Origin: Alviniconcha marisindica
Lineage: Eukaryota > Mollusca > Gastropoda > Provannidae
Reading direction: 5' to 3'
Length of the DNA stretch: 64,000 bases
NCBI GenBank assembly: GCA_018857735.1
Contig: JABMCL010002225.1
Location: 894,501 to 958,500, forward strand
The notes under the pieces were generated by a model. That model worked only from the letters and a program-made list of their open reading frames with translations, was not told where the DNA came from and searched no databases. Shown piece by piece: positions 46,920 through 59,333 of the stretch. How positions within the stretch are numbered: the stretch's first letter is position 1; each line of letters starts with the position of its first letter. A program made the translations under genes and the position numbers.

Positions 46920-47275
46920 TGTGTGTTGAAACTAAAACATAGTCTGATGGTACAACATCATACAATATTTATTTTTTTAAACTTGATGGTACATCACCAT
47001 AAACTGAAGTGTCTTGTGAAAAGATTGGATTTCTGTGTTCAAGGTTAAGGTCACGGTGGTTCATAACTTGGTTAAATTAATAACTGTATATCAATCCTGT
47101 TTTCATTACCATTCATATCTTTGCAACCAAACTAGGTGTGTGGATGCAGTATTACTAATAACCAGACCTAGTGCAAACAAGGTAGGATATATAAAGTATT
47201 GTGACAATATCAGTGACTTGTATCTAGGCACTCAGTGGGGGATATGCTGTGCAAGGTGGCAAACCTTGTTCTGCA
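46920..47275 (+). repeat. GGTCAC-type dispersed repeat, 3' half
   Basis: It contains GTTCAAGGTTAAGGTCACGG, TAATAACCAGACCTAGTGC and CTCAGTGGGGGATATGCTGT, matching the end of 27735-28262. It stops about 200 bp before exon 6. Confidence 0.65.
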
Positions 47276-47477
47276 AGAAGCAAAAAGAGAGAGAGAATCA
47301 GGCCATTTTATGTGTCTCCTAGGAGGTAAATTAATTTCCTTTTTGACTTGCGTAAAAAAAATGTGAGTATGTAAATTGTAATGATCAGTGCAAGGCCATC
47401 TGGTTGGGGGGGGGGGGGGGTCCTGTTTTGAGAGAAAGAAAAAGGTGTTTTGGCAGTCTGACAATTTGGTTGTACAG

Positions 47478-47596
47478 GTTCATCATTGAGGAGAAAGACG
47501 CCTTCTTTTCAACTGCCCAGCGCAGTCTGTTGGTGTACCAAATCCTGTTACGCTGTGTCTTTGAGGACCATGCTGAAAAGTCAAAGTGTAAATTTG
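47478..47596 (+). CDS. Anoctamin exon 6
   Basis: Acceptor TTGTACAG, donor AATTTG|GTGAGT. The first base completes a Gln codon with exon 5. It then reads FIIEEKDAFFSTAQRSLLVY, QILLRCVFEDHAEKSKCKF and ends in phase 1. The 'DTFF..A.RS.IV..IL.R' pattern is a conserved anoctamin block. A G-run (47406-47420) lies about 60 bp upstream. The frame is intact. Confidence 0.95.
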
Positions 47597-47599
47597 GTG

Positions 47600-48732
47600 A
47601 GTGTTCAGGTCTGTTTTCTAGGTGGTTTTACTGGCTGACACTTTTACTTAATCATGCTGTTTATTGAGTCATTCAGCAAAAGAGGACTTGGTTTGCTGAA
47701 TTGCTATGTTTTCAGAGAGATTCTTGGTTTACTATATAGTGGAGTTTTGTAGACCCTGCCATGAAAGGAATGAGTAAAATTAATGGATTGATGTCTTAAT
47801 TTGCATCAACACAAAATAACACACTAAATGTAGTAGATTTTGCAATAATGTTTGGAGTAAGATGAGCCTCTAAATATGAGAGTGAACTCTGAAGTTTGAT
47901 GTGCATTTATGAAATCAAGAGGACACATTTTGGAGGCTGGGGCTGTTTTATGATTTTTTTGCTTCATATTTCACATTGCTGAGTGTTTGATTCTTGTAGT
48001 GTTGGAGTACAGACAAAACCATTGAATGTAATATTCACTCTGTTGCCTCTACAGATCACAGAGGATGATCTATTTTAGTCAAGTTTGCATAGATTGAAAG
48101 AAGCCCAGGCTACTTGAAATTTAATAATTCTCTTCTGAAAGAGTTGGCCTTTGTTGTTGTTGTTGCTGTTGATCGCTTTTATATAGCGGTATTCTCCGCT
48201 CTCAAGCAGACTCACTGTGCTTGCATTTGATTCTGCATGAGTAAATAGCTTTTTATAGCACGTTTTTGAATATCCACGGCAGTGGTGTACTTACAATGCT
48301 GGCATGGCTGGTGCCACATGAAATTGCTGCCATCACAGCGCGTTCTGTGTACACCATACAACCATGCACCATGTTGATCAAATGAACACCCTGATTCATA
48401 ACCACACAGCTGGCTTAGATAACAGATGAGACCAGTTGGAGTGGGAACTTTTAAAGATGAGAATTAAAGACTTTATATGGAGCTATAGTAAACAGAAATC
48501 AGTTCACAACAGAAATACACTAGCAGAATTTATGGTAAGCTGGATGACACTGACTCAGCCCTTGCGCTACCCAAAATCTGTGTGACCAGATCAAAATCAA
48601 AATAGAACTGCCAGGGTTTGCATTAACAGGTGATTTCCGATATTTTACCAGATAAGATAAGCCTATGCTAGAAACAAAATCAGCAATTGGTCAGATGTAC
48701 CAGCTGTTTTTTGTTTGTTTGGCAACACAGTG

Positions 48733-48779
<47 letters not shown>

Positions 48780-48859
48780 CAGCTGGGGAAGGGAGCTTGG
48801 TGTTTGCTAGTACAGCTCTTTTAGTAACATGGACAGCCATGTTTTTAATACATCAGTAG
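47600..48859. other. Intron sequence, no gene seen
   Basis: It holds a SINE/LINE-tail-like phrase near 48170-48215 (CGCTTTTATATAGCGGTATT) and a 38-bp (TG)n run at 48738-48776. No exon or transposon protein was recognised. Confidence 0.55.
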
Positions 48860-49730
48860 CCTCTGCCGCACTACATTTCTCGCACTCAGGAGCATCGCCT
48901 CTATCTGTCCGTTCCTCTCTAACAGTTCGATAGAAAAGCTCGTTGCGTCTATGATCACATCAAGATTGGACTACTGCAATGCAACGTTCGCAGGAGTAGC
49001 CGATGAACAAATCACGCGCATACAAAAGATCTAGAACAACGCCGCATGGCTCATCTTGAATAAATCAAAGCGTGATCATGTCACACCGCTTTTGAAAGAA
49101 CTCCACTGGCTCCCAATAAAATACCGCATTCAGTATAAGCTCGCAACACTCGCTTTCCGTCACTTTGACAGCACTCTTCCGCCATACCTGTCTTCTTCTC
49201 TCTGCACATATCATTATCAACCATCGCGTTCCCTCCGTTCTTCGACAGAAAGACTGCTCAAAATTCCAAAAACAAACCTGAAAACCTTCGGGGAACGTTC
49301 TTTTGGTTACATTGCTCTGACTGTCTGGAACTCGCTGCCGGCCGACCTGAGAGCTTCTCCCTCCCTCCCAACTTTCAAAGTTAACCTAAAAACGCATTTC
49401 TTCCGCCAAGCCTTCTGATTGATTTGTACATGCCAACCGCTACCTGTTTCATATTCGTGTGTGTGTGTGTGTGTGTGTCAGTTGGGGGCGGGGGTGGTGA
49501 CTGGGAGAGATGGAATTATGGGTAGGTAGTAATATAATGATTCATTTTCTTTATATATTGCTGTTTCTCGTATGGCACATGTACTTGTATATTATACATT
49601 GTTAGTTGTATAATTATATGTATTATGTTTGTGAAACTTAGAAAATGTTGGAGAATGTTGTAAAGCACACTGAGTTTGGGTACACCAGAGAATAGCGCTA
49701 TGCAAAAGTTATGTATTATTATTATTATTT
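48860..49730 (+). pseudogene. CR1-like LINE 3' end, relatively well kept
   Basis: After broken frames (SRLDYCNATFAGV) an open frame of 120 codons reads NKSKRDHVTPLLKELHWLPI, RIQYKLATLAFRHFDSTLPP, LRSSTERLLKIPKTNLKTFG and VWNSLPADLRASPSLPTFKV, ending LKTHFFRQAF. This is the full C-terminal region of a CR1-like ORF2. A TG run and a tail ending AATAGCGCTATGCAAAAGTT plus (ATT)n follow. It is less decayed than most repeats here, so it is probably younger. Confidence 0.9.
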
Positions 49731-49827
49731 GACTGGTTTCCATCACCACCTTATAGATGTCACACCAGTTTGAAAAATGTCTAGCGTGATCACTAAACTG
49801 CCCGAGCAACAGAAATCAGCGGCACAG

Positions 49828-49995
49828 GTGTGTGCCAGGTTAAGTGGGTAGAGGAAGGGGAGAAAAACACAAAGTATGATATGAACTTTAAAAAATCTAG
49901 GGCTAATTCAAGGGTGACAGACAAAAAAGGCAGGACATTTACAAAGCACACAGATATTATGAATGTTCAAAGAGAGTTTTTCTCAAATCAGTATT
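49828..49995 (+). pseudogene. L1-like LINE ORF2 fragment
   Basis: It reads VKWVEEGEKNTKYDMNFKKS, then DKKGRTFTKHTDIMNVQREF. The 'W.EEGE.NTKYF..LEK' and 'G........I....FF..LY' blocks lie between endonuclease and reverse transcriptase in L1-type ORF2. It breaks off near 50000. Confidence 0.75.
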
Positions 49996-50394
49996 GGGCG
50001 ATTCAGGTGGCATTGTTAACTCCCTTGACTTTTACCTGGTATCACTTAAGTCCCTTGGCCGTTTTTACTTCTGGTGTGTATTTTCATAACAGTGGAAAGT
50101 GGTGACAGTGAATTCGCAAAGTTTACAGTGCTGACTTTAAAGGAACTAGCCCATGCAGATTTGGGGAATTTATTTTATTTTTGGCATTCATTTTTATTGT
50201 TTTAGGTACGATTTTTCTGTAGCATTAATTTCTGCTTTGGCCCTGTTGAAATATGCCAGTTTTAGACTAACTGTGGTGATCTAAAAATAGATTGGGATCT
50301 TCTCACTGGGTGCAGCTATTTCTGGAAAGCATATTATGGCACTGAATAAATCTCCTAATTACCAGTTTGTTTTATTGGTAACTTTTTATATTAC

Positions 50395-50516
50395 CTGAAT
50401 TTTCAACAACAGTTCTTTGAGTTTTAAAATATACGACATGTGTTATTGTGTACTGTGATGTGGTTAATGTTCAGCCACATTCTCTGATGAGATAATAAAG
50501 TAATCTTGAATGTGAA
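50395..50516 (+). repeat. Rex1-like LINE 3' tail
   Basis: It reads CAGTTCTTTGAGTTTTAAAA, TGTTATTGTGTACTGTGATG and TGATGAGATAATAAAGTAAT, ending CTTGAAT. It matches the minus-strand tails at 33390, 37695 and 56465. Confidence 0.75.
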
Positions 50517-50539
50517 ATATTTATCCCACGAACATATTA

Positions 50540-50745
50540 CTTTGCAAGATGAAATCAAGAGGTGATCAGATTTGCTCATATTGTAATGATGTAGTAGAAT
50601 ACATTGAACACTTCTTTTTTGACTCCCAGCAATTTGGAAATATAGAAATATGGTATTATATTGGACAATATATTCTAATTACTTTCAACATTTGGACCCA
50701 TTTAACTCTTGTTAATGTTTCAGTTCAGAATAAAACAGAATAATT
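50540..50745 (+). pseudogene. L1-like LINE ORF2 C-terminal fragment
   Basis: RGDQICSYCNDVVEYIEHFF, then FGNIEIWYYIGQYI, matches the C-terminal 'C..C....ET..H.F..C' region of L1-type ORF2. It probably belongs to the same family as the piece at 49828. Confidence 0.55.
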
Positions 50746-51559
50746 ACAGGAAGGTCAAAACTAAATGAATAAATCATATTATATTAATAACAAAAATGTG
50801 TATAAGTATTTACTGAAGAAAAAAAAACTTCTTGTTTCCATTGACCAGTATATCTTGCCCTAGTGTAACTGTTCAGGTTGACTGGGCATAAAACATCAAG
50901 TTACTTACTTACTGTCCAGTATATTTGAAAATCAGCTGAGACTCTGATATGTTGAAATGTGATAAAACTTAAAACTGTGTTTCCTGGGACCAAGGGGGAG
51001 AAAAGCATAGTGCAGGATGAACATGTAAAGAAGGGAAAAAAATTGTACAAAGATGTGTGAATGAGTGAGTGAGAGGTATATTGTAATGATGGATGAATGT
51101 TTCTGATGTGCTTGGCAACATTGAAACAAGAAGAAAAAATGTATAGTCATAACATGACTGATTCTATCATATCTACTGAACTGCTGATCACCCTCCTCCC
51201 CTCCCCTTTGAAAAACAAACAAACCAAACTTAGTTTGATGCTACATCACAGGCACTGGCTTATCATCAGAAGTGTCTTTGGTCATTGATGTGTGGCCTGG
51301 TTTGTTCACTGGCCATTTATGAGGCATGCGAACTCTCCTCACAGATCTGCTATTTTCAGAGGAAGTTTGAATTTCAGAGGTAGTTGGTGTTTTACGCCCA
51401 GTCAACTGGTACGGCTTTATCAGGGCGAAAATTTCAGAGTGGACAACAGCATTTTAGATGGAACAAAAGACAAGAAACTGTGAAACTTGACCTTGATTAC
51501 AGGAGTGTGTCTTTTCACAAGACACTCAAGCTTATGATGATGTACCAGGTTTCTCACTG

Positions 51560-52088
51560 AAGACGCAACCAAAACTCTTGTTACTTCCTATAACCTTTCA
51601 CGGCTTGACTACTGCAACTGTCTCCTCATGGGTACACCTAATTCTGTCATCCAACCTCTCCAGAAAATTCAGAACTTTGCTGCAAGACTTGTTCTCTTGG
51701 CACCCCGTCACCACCACTCAACACCTCTCCTGGAAAAACTGCACTGGCTTCCCATTTTGGAACGTATTAAGTATAAAGTCACTTGTATGTGTTTCAGTGC
51801 TATAAATGGTTCTGGTCCTGCTTACCTCTCTGAACAGCTGCATGTCTACACTCCGTCTCGTACACTACACTCTTCTTCTGACACCTGCATGCTGGAAATC
51901 CAACAATACAAACACAAGACTCATGGCTTTCGCACCTTCTCTTGCTTTGGACCCCACATTTGGAATTCACTCCCACAAGACATTAGACACTGCTCAACCC
52001 TGTCACCTTTTAAAGCCAAACTGAAAACTTTCCTCTTCTCACAGTATTTCCATCCTAACTTATATCAGTATCCAGTTTCTGCTACAGT

Positions 52089-52131
<43 letters not shown>

Positions 52132-52290
52132 TGTAGTGTGTATTTGTTTTAATTTTAATTTTTTATAATACTTTATGTAAATCGTTTTGTAGGACTATGC
52201 TCTACATGTGTATAGAATATCATATTTAGGTTAATATGTATCATGTCAGCACTCAGGGTGTTGATGAGTGCATGATAAATGTACATTATT
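51560..52290 (+). pseudogene. CR1-like LINE 3' end
   Basis: One open frame reads FAARLVLLAPRHHHSTPLLE, KLHWLPILERIKYKVTCMCF, LHSSSDTCMLEIQQYKHKTH and HIWNSLPQDIRHCSTLSPFK, ending LKTFLFSQYF. A TG run (52092-52124) and a GTACATTATTATTATTATAA tail follow. It has the same domain as 48860-49730 but is clearly a different copy or subfamily. Confidence 0.9.
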
Positions 52291-52909
52291 ATTATTATAA
52301 ACTACATTTGGTCGCAAAAGAAGATGAAATCTAGACCCAAGTACAGATGGACACACTGGTTTCAATACACCCCACCACCACCCCCATGTTACAGCGGGAA
52401 AAGGAAAACAACTTCTGAACTGAAATGCAATCTTATTTACAAAAACGAATGGCACAATGAGATTTAATTACCAGATACAATTTTTGCACTGTTCTTCATT
52501 TTAGGTCATTTCATAAATTTTATTTATGCACATCAAATTTCAGAGTTAACACTAATATATATAGAGGCTTCTCTTACTCCAAAATATTACTGCAAAATCT
52601 GAAGAAAAAAAGACTATTCAGTTTATATTGTTTTGTGTCAATGCAAATTAACATCTTACAGCATACCTTTTTTTGTGTGTGTGTGTATATGTGAGTTGGT
52701 CACACATCTGCATGTGTTACCATTACTTCTCATGTGCTGGTAAAGTAATAGTGTGCTTATAGGTAGAGTTGTGTACTTGTTTGCAGTGGGTTGCAGTAAA
52801 TAATACCCTCGCTGCCATGGCAAAAGCTTTCATATTGTGATTTTCCAGGCAACAAAAGTATGTAGTGCAATGGCCAAAGAGGTATTATGCAAGTGTTACT
52901 ATGTTGCAG

Positions 52910-52965
52910 GGATCAAGAAGATGCTCAGCAATGGTAGCTATGATGCTGCCTATCCCCTACACGAG
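52910..52965 (+). CDS. Anoctamin exon 7
   Basis: Acceptor TATGTTGCAG, donor CACGAG|GTATGC. Its first two bases complete a Gly codon with exon 6, then it reads IKKMLSNGSYDAAYPLHE, phase 0 at the end. 'L..NG.Y.AA(Y/F)PLH.G' is one of the most conserved anoctamin motifs. Sequence just upstream (CTGCCATGGC and TTGTGATTTTC) recurs in decayed form at 53375-53412 downstream of the exon. Confidence 0.95.
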
Positions 52966-53445
52966 GTATGCAGTATGCTGCTTTTATCTTCAAGTCCGCT
53001 GTGCCAAGTTGGAAATTGAGGTTTCCTTCCAATAGTATAGTTTTCAGTTTGAAAGCCATTTTTAGAAAGATATGCTGAAATGTATTAATGACTTGAGATT
53101 TATTTGAATCCTTTAAAAAAAATATATAAATTGTTATTTGCATGGTTTTTGTTTCTGTTTTTCACAATTATGTGTTGATAGCTTGTTTTTGTCATCATGT
53201 AAGCATTGTAGGTTACATCAGACACACCAGAATTGTGTTTACAAATCACAGAAAGTTTGTGAATCAAGCATTCTGTTTGCAAAAATGTACTGATTTATGG
53301 TACAGCAATTGTTCAGTTTACAAAAAGATAGAAATTGAAACAGTCCATCTTGTTTTAGTCAGTACCATTTTGTCAGCCGCTGCCATGGCTAACGTATTGT
53401 GATTTTCTAGGCACCCAAAGTTGATAGATGTAAATGTTTCCATGA

Positions 53446-53517
53446 TGGTAGTGCTTAAACTGACCTTATTTATAGCAATGGTGGTAGTGCTTAAACTGAC
53501 TTCATTTATAGCAATGG
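53446..53517. repeat. 36-bp tandem duplication
   Basis: TGGTAGTGCTTAAACTGAC followed by ATTTATAGCAATGG occurs twice in immediate tandem with two base differences. Confidence 0.9.
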
Positions 53518-55125
53518 TAAATGGTATTAAAAGTTGGTTGCTTTGGTTCTTTTTAGTATGAGGTCTGATCAAAACTTGTTAATCGGATAGAAATAGCTTG
53601 GACAGTTTTGGATGCATCTTTCATGAGAGGAAAGAGTGTGGGACAAATGCTTACGTGGACAAATGCTTGCCAATAAAGTCTTTTGCTCACAAGGACATTT
53701 GCTCACTGATGTCTTCACACACACACACACGCATGCACGTCACACAGTGATGATTGACTGATGGAAATTTTCACACAGTAAGTAGGTCTCTCACATCTGT
53801 GTAGCACTAGTAAACATTGCCATCATGAGGTCAAACTTGCTCATTTTAAACTTGCCATATCTGCTTTGACCACTACTTGTTCCCCTGCAATGGAAATTGC
53901 ACACCATGCAAATTCAAGCATCAAGTTGTGGTTATGCACTGTTGAATGTATGTGATTGAGCTAATGACACAGAATGATTTTTACCCTGGAAAAATCTCAG
54001 AAGAAACCTAGGTAAGCTTTTAATTTTAGCGATAGCTAATTCACTGTCTGACTCAGCTATAATTGTATTTTTGTGCAGTTAACATCTCTAATGCATTTTA
54101 AGGGAATTTGTTGTCTGCTGTTCTCAGTTGGAACAACATTACATGTTATCTTCTCTTATAACATTTGTACACGTAATATACCCTTCCCCTAGAAATCGTA
54201 ACCAATCAGAATGTGATATATAGTTCATGTTCTAACAGGTTTATTTATTTTATTTCATTCATATAAAACCTTTCATGCCACACATCAAATCCAACACACA
54301 AATGTGAGTGAAAAAGGGCAGCTTCATTTATAAACTGCCAGAAAGTAAACAGCTTAACAATTGGTGGTCCTGCTTTATCTGCATGTAGTTCCGTGCTTTT
54401 ACTTTCCCTTGCAAAGTGCAACAAAAACAGCAAGTCACCTACTGCTCATGTGTGGGCTGTTTATACCCCCATCCCTCTAGGCAAAGTTAATCTTGCCGCC
54501 CATTACCCTGAGGTGGTCTTTCAGTCTGTTGTCTGCTACAGAGCACCACTTAGTTCTGCTTATCCCACTTTGATATGTCACATACAATTCTTTTTGTATT
54601 GTTTTTGTAAAGACCAATTAAGGCCGTAATACTTTGAAACGCCTTTTTTATTTGTCAGGAACAATAACAGCTTGGGCGAGCAGATGACACATCTGAACCT
54701 GCCTTACTGGATTAGACAGAATAAAATTAAAGGAGATAACTTCCTTTTGATTGGAATTAATTTTGCTTTTGGGGAACTTTCTTTTTATTCTTGTGCACAA
54801 TTGCTGCCACCCACACTGGCTAAGGCTGTGATGAGTCTGCCACCACTGGCAGATAAAAGAAAAATGTTGCCTGGACTTCTCTCCTAACATCAAGTTACTT
54901 ACTTACTTACTTCTCTAAGAGAAGTATATCCTTCCTTTTTCAATTACCAAATTGAAACAGTCATTACAAAGAGCAACAACTTTGCCACTGGTTTGGACCA
55001 TGTTCATTATCAGCTTTTACCCCATCTTTCAGACTGCTTTATCTGTTCTTCTCAAAGTGTACCATCATGTCTGGGAATCTGGCTGTCTTCTGTCATCATG
55101 ACATGAGGCAGTAGTAATTCCTTTT
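53518..55125. other. Intron 7 sequence, no gene seen
   Basis: There are no recognisable coding motifs. A tail-like TTACTTACTTACTTAC at 54895-54911 (also at 50892-50907) suggests a SINE-like copy ending there. The remainder is unique-looking AT-rich sequence. Confidence 0.5.
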
Positions 55126-55129
55126 CCCC

Positions 55130-56270
55130 AGACCTGGTATAGGGTAAAGACCTTTTGGACCTGGGAAACTTCAGACCCATCGCATTAACCAGCTGTCTGT
55201 GCAAAACAATGAGAGAATGATCAATGCTCGCCTCACATGGTCCCACTCTCCTTTTGGAGAAATGGTGTGGTTTCAGGAATAACCACAGTATGTTGGATCA
55301 TCTCTTTTATTTTGAAATGTTCATCAGAATGGGGGATGGGGGTTCTACAAGGTTGTCCTGTCTCCAGCCCTATTCAGCATTAAGATTACAAACATTGTTA
55401 ATGCCGACTTGAAGGGTACAGATTGCTCCTTGTTTGTTCATGATTTTGCTCTGATTGTATGGGGCAAGTCATTAAACAGAGTGGAAAGAGCTTAATTTGT
55501 AGCTGTACATTAACATCATTCAAGATTGGGTGTCTGAGAATGGTTTTAAGTTTTCTGCTTCCAAAACGCTGTGCATCCACTTCCACCAGCTGTATGGGTT
55601 TTTCCGGACCCAAACAACCTTCTGGCAATAGCACCTATCAAAGTAGTAAAAGAAGCTAAATTCTTTGGCCTGATTTTTGACACAAAGCTAACCTATCAAA
55701 AACATGTACAATACCTTAAATCTTCCTGTCAAAAAGCTCTGGATATTTTATGAATAGTGGGGCATACTGACTGGGGAGCCGATCGCATTGTCCTGCTATG
55801 CATGTACCATTTGTTAGTCTGTTCAGAACTGGATTATGGAATATTGTCCATGAATCAGCTCATCAGTTGGTGCTAAGGCAATTGGATCAGATCCACCATC
55901 AGAGCTTGTGGATCTGTTAAGAGGCATTAGGTGCTTTCCACACATTTGTTCAAAGTATTTGTGTAGAAGGACAGGCACTATCCCTGGCTTCTCACCATCC
56001 AAAACTTATGTTTTGAATTATGTTCTCAAACTAAAATCTCTGCTAGAAAATCAAGCTAATTGTTGCATTTTCTTGAAGACTCAATGTTGAAAATTCTAAC
56101 TCTCAGCGTCCATATGCTACCTCACCTAAAGAAATCCAAAATTAACCATGAACTGGTGGACAATGCCTCCTTTTTGGACATTGCTCCTTGGACACTTTAT
56201 GTGCCTACAGTCCAGTTTGATCTAAATAAATTTAAAAAGCCATGACTAACCCTGGAACCTACAAACAAGT
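55130..56270 (+). pseudogene. Jockey-like LINE, internally deleted reverse transcriptase
   Basis: In changing frames it reads LGNFRPIALTSCLCKTM, INARLTW, CGFRNNHSMLDHLFYFEMFI, GCPVSPALFSIKI, then SLFVHDFALIVWGKS, PIKVVKEAKFFGLIFDTKL, KALDIL, HTDWGADRIVLL and SELDYG. These are successive Jockey-type reverse-transcriptase motifs. The expected YVDDF catalytic box reads FVHDFA, and the block with the first catalytic Asp is deleted between the 'FEMFIR' and 'GCPVSP' motifs. The copy is dead. Confidence 0.85.
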
Positions 56271-56464
56271 ATTTTCCAACTTTGCATAACCTTAGTGTTT
56301 GGCCTTGAGGTCCTTCAAAAGCTCTGTGATTACCACCTCTGTGACAGTATTGATCCTTTAAAAACATAATTACAACCTCTGTTGACCTCTTCTCTCTCAG
56401 TCTCTTTCTTTCTTTCTTCCCCCCCCCCCCTCCATTTCTACACAGTTTTTCAACAAAGACAGTA

Positions 56465-56642
56465 ATTCAAGATTACTTTATTATCTCATCAGGGAAATTA
56501 AAACATGGCTGAACATTAACCACATCACAGTACATAATAACACATATTGTATATTTTAAAACTTGAAGAACAGTTATTGAAAATACAAAAGTTACATAAT
56601 AAACAAAGTAGTAATTTACGTAATTTACACACACACACACAC

Positions 56643-56717
<75 letters not shown>

Positions 56718-57414
56718 TCTGATGTTTAAACAGGTTTATCTGTTCAAAAATGCTATTGACTGCAGAACAAAACAGATATTTGATTTTGGTACGTGAAATT
56801 GTCTACGAGATGGAAGAAACTCATAATATTTAGCAGGGACATGGCTGTTGTCATCCACAATCACCCTAGCATTCTGTACCACACGATGTTCATACAACTG
56901 ACTTAAGTGTTCTTGTCTTTCACCCATATCCTTGCCACACACATTCACCACTTTATTCAGGACATTTTTGCTTTTCACATTCAAGCCTCCAAACCAGCAC
57001 AGGAACGAAAATATTAAAACTGATTCAATACAACTCTGGTAAAAAGTGCATAAAAAAGCAGCACTGACATTAAGAGGTCTTAGTTTTTGAAGGCAAAATA
57101 TTCTTGGCTGACATCTTTTGTGAATAGTCAGTGTTTTTGTTAAAATTCAGCTTGTTGTCTAAGACTGTTCCTAGTAAAAAGAATAGGAGATAGGACAGTG
57201 CCTTGTGGAGAGCTGGTGGAAATTGAGCGGGAAGATGAGAGTGTAGCTTGGTGATGAACTTTCTGAGAACGATTGACAAGAAAGTTGACAGTCAGTTCTG
57301 GGTTAACGTTGACTTTCCAAAGTTTTGCTTGCCATGAGGTGTTGTGTGGTATTGAAGGCAGAAGAAAAGTCAATGAAGATAATTCAGACAAATGAACCTG
57401 GTTTTTCAAGATGA
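56465..57414 (-). pseudogene. Rex1-like LINE, second copy
   Basis: The minus strand gives SSSRSISTSSPQGTVLSPIL, then GTVLDNKLNFNKNTD, then MNVKSKNVLNKVVNVCGKDM, then a long CA/TG run and the AATCTTGAAT tail. It aligns with 37695-38812 but lacks the YSDD box segment between the SPQG and GTVLDNKL motifs. Its 5' edge lies 64 bp from the acceptor of anoctamin exon 8. Confidence 0.85.
56627..56714. repeat. (CA)n microsatellite inside the Rex1-like copy
   Basis: About 88 bp of CA with one ATACATAC interruption. The equivalent place in the other copy has a short CA run (37858-37890), so the run belongs to the element and has expanded. Confidence 0.95.
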
Positions 57415-57478
57415 TCATCAGTTCTTTGGCTGTAGTCATTATTTGTTTTACTGCTATAGTTTTGATTTTTGTGTGCAG

Positions 57479-57535
57479 GGTGATTTCACCAGTGAACACT
57501 CTCTTCTCACCAGAGGAAAGGCTAACAACAGACAT
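57479..57535 (+). CDS. Anoctamin exon 8
   Basis: Acceptor TTTGTGTGCAG, donor AGACAT|GTAAGT. It has 19 codons in phase 0 at both ends: GDFTSEHSLLTRGKANNRH. It joins exon 7 to give PLHEGD and exon 9 to give NNRHLLYE, both as in the family. The frame is intact. The intron sequence between the upstream LINE and the acceptor is only about 64 bp, yet contains a fair pyrimidine tract. Confidence 0.92.
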
Positions 57536-57599
57536 GTAAGTCAGTTTGAAGTTGATTAGCATGCATGTAATGAGCTATGGTTACATGGTAGTGCTTTTT

Positions 57600-57760
57600 G
57601 TACAGCCATTTGGCTACAGGCATTTGCTATCATCAAGCTAAAGGTCACAATGAGGACTTATGTCACTGAAGTATATGACTGCTGGCTGCTGATCTCCTTG
57701 ATGACTATGGGTGAAACTGTTTTTGCATAATATAACCTTGTTGTGGTGCTGTCAGCAGAC
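57600..57760 (+). repeat. Decayed GGTCAC-type repeat
   Basis: CTAAAGGTCACAATGAGGAC and TATGACTGCTGGCTGCTGAT resemble the family at 22560-22800. Weak similarity; 57761-59169 otherwise shows no gene. Confidence 0.4.
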
Positions 57761-59333
57761 AAAAATTGACTGCCTCAGGCCTCTGGTGGTTGAAAAAGTC
57801 TAAACCACTTCTCCCTGCTCTGAAATCCTGGCTTGCAGATTTGGTATCTGTGGTTATTTGGACCAAGCCCTGCTTTGTTCCTGTGTTTACTTTTGGTATC
57901 ATCTCCTCAAGTGACATCTATCATGTTTCATCCATCTATTCTATTTCAAAATGACTGAGTAGGTCACCTACAACATTTACATATTGACATTGTGTTCATC
58001 AGTCAGCTTATGGGGTACCCATTTTGCAGCTAGCTTCCAAAGGTGAAGCTCTTTGTTCACATTCAGTGACCTTGACTACATTTCAAGGTCACTGCAGTTG
58101 CAAAAAATAACTGTTGTATATTTCTGTAAATTTGTATCCATTCCATTTCAAACTTCATACAGCTTTTGAGAGTGAGTGCTCTTGCTCTGAACTATTGACT
58201 CTCCTATCAGAGTTAACCTGTGTTAGGCTAATCAGTCTATGGCCAAATGAGGTATAAATTGAAAAAGTCAGCAGCACACATTTTTTAAGCTGTGTTACAC
58301 TTGGGTATGCCCACAAAGTATCATGTATAAAATAGGACACAAAATTCCATGTCCTACTTGGGGAAAATGAGGTTGCGTGATGTAATACAACCATTGTACC
58401 TTTTCTGATAACAGATGAGGCATAACTTTCAAAATGTGTTAAAAACCTACCAAATAATTAGATCAAATGGAAGCTGATGTCTTTTTTTTTAGTGTGCGTA
58501 TTTTCAAGCAGAACTAGGCAGCCGATGTAGAGTTCTGATGTCATTCATTACATGATGTTCTGACGTGTGCCTAACGAAATGGAGCAAAGAAAGGAACTCA
58601 TTGGTTTCTACGTATTTATGAGGATGGAGACAATCCTGTCAAACTTCACGAGAATTGACAGCTTTACAGCAAGCTTGGTGTTGCAAGTTGTAATGTGATG
58701 CAACCGTGATGCCAAAGAACCGTTGGCACCTGAAAAAAACTACTTCTTGGTGATAACACCAGCACCTCAAAGCCTGGTCACTGTGTCCTATCTAGATGAG
58801 CAAAATGTCCAGGTTTTCACCCGTACACCCTACAGTCCCGCCTCTGGCTAATACAACTTCTTTTTTTTCTTTCTTTTTTCTCCATTTGTTTTCTTCAGGT
58901 GAGGAAGCAGAAACTGGTAGGGCGGAGGTTTTTAATGGATACATGGTCTGTCAACATCTGTCATTTCAGAGCTCATGACTTTTCCCCTCATCATAGTACC
59001 AGAAGGCATGTAAGGCGTAGCTGAAAAAGTTGAAATTGCATAGCAAAAAGGGAATAATACTTCAAGGGAATGTGAAAGTGCCAAGTAAATCATATGATCA
59101 TTTCAGCGTTCATGTTTTCCAGCCCAACTGTCATCTGAAATGGTGCTCTCCTCATAATTGATTGTTTGGAGTGCGCTGAGAACAATGATGTAGGTGAAAT
59201 TGTGATCTGAGGGTTATAAATGCACGAAAACAGGCATTTTCTGTTGTACCGAAAGCGTTGCCATGATGCTGAAAATCATGTGCACATATGCGCACTACGT
59301 CACTCTGGGGAGTCGCTGCAAAATGGCTAGTAG

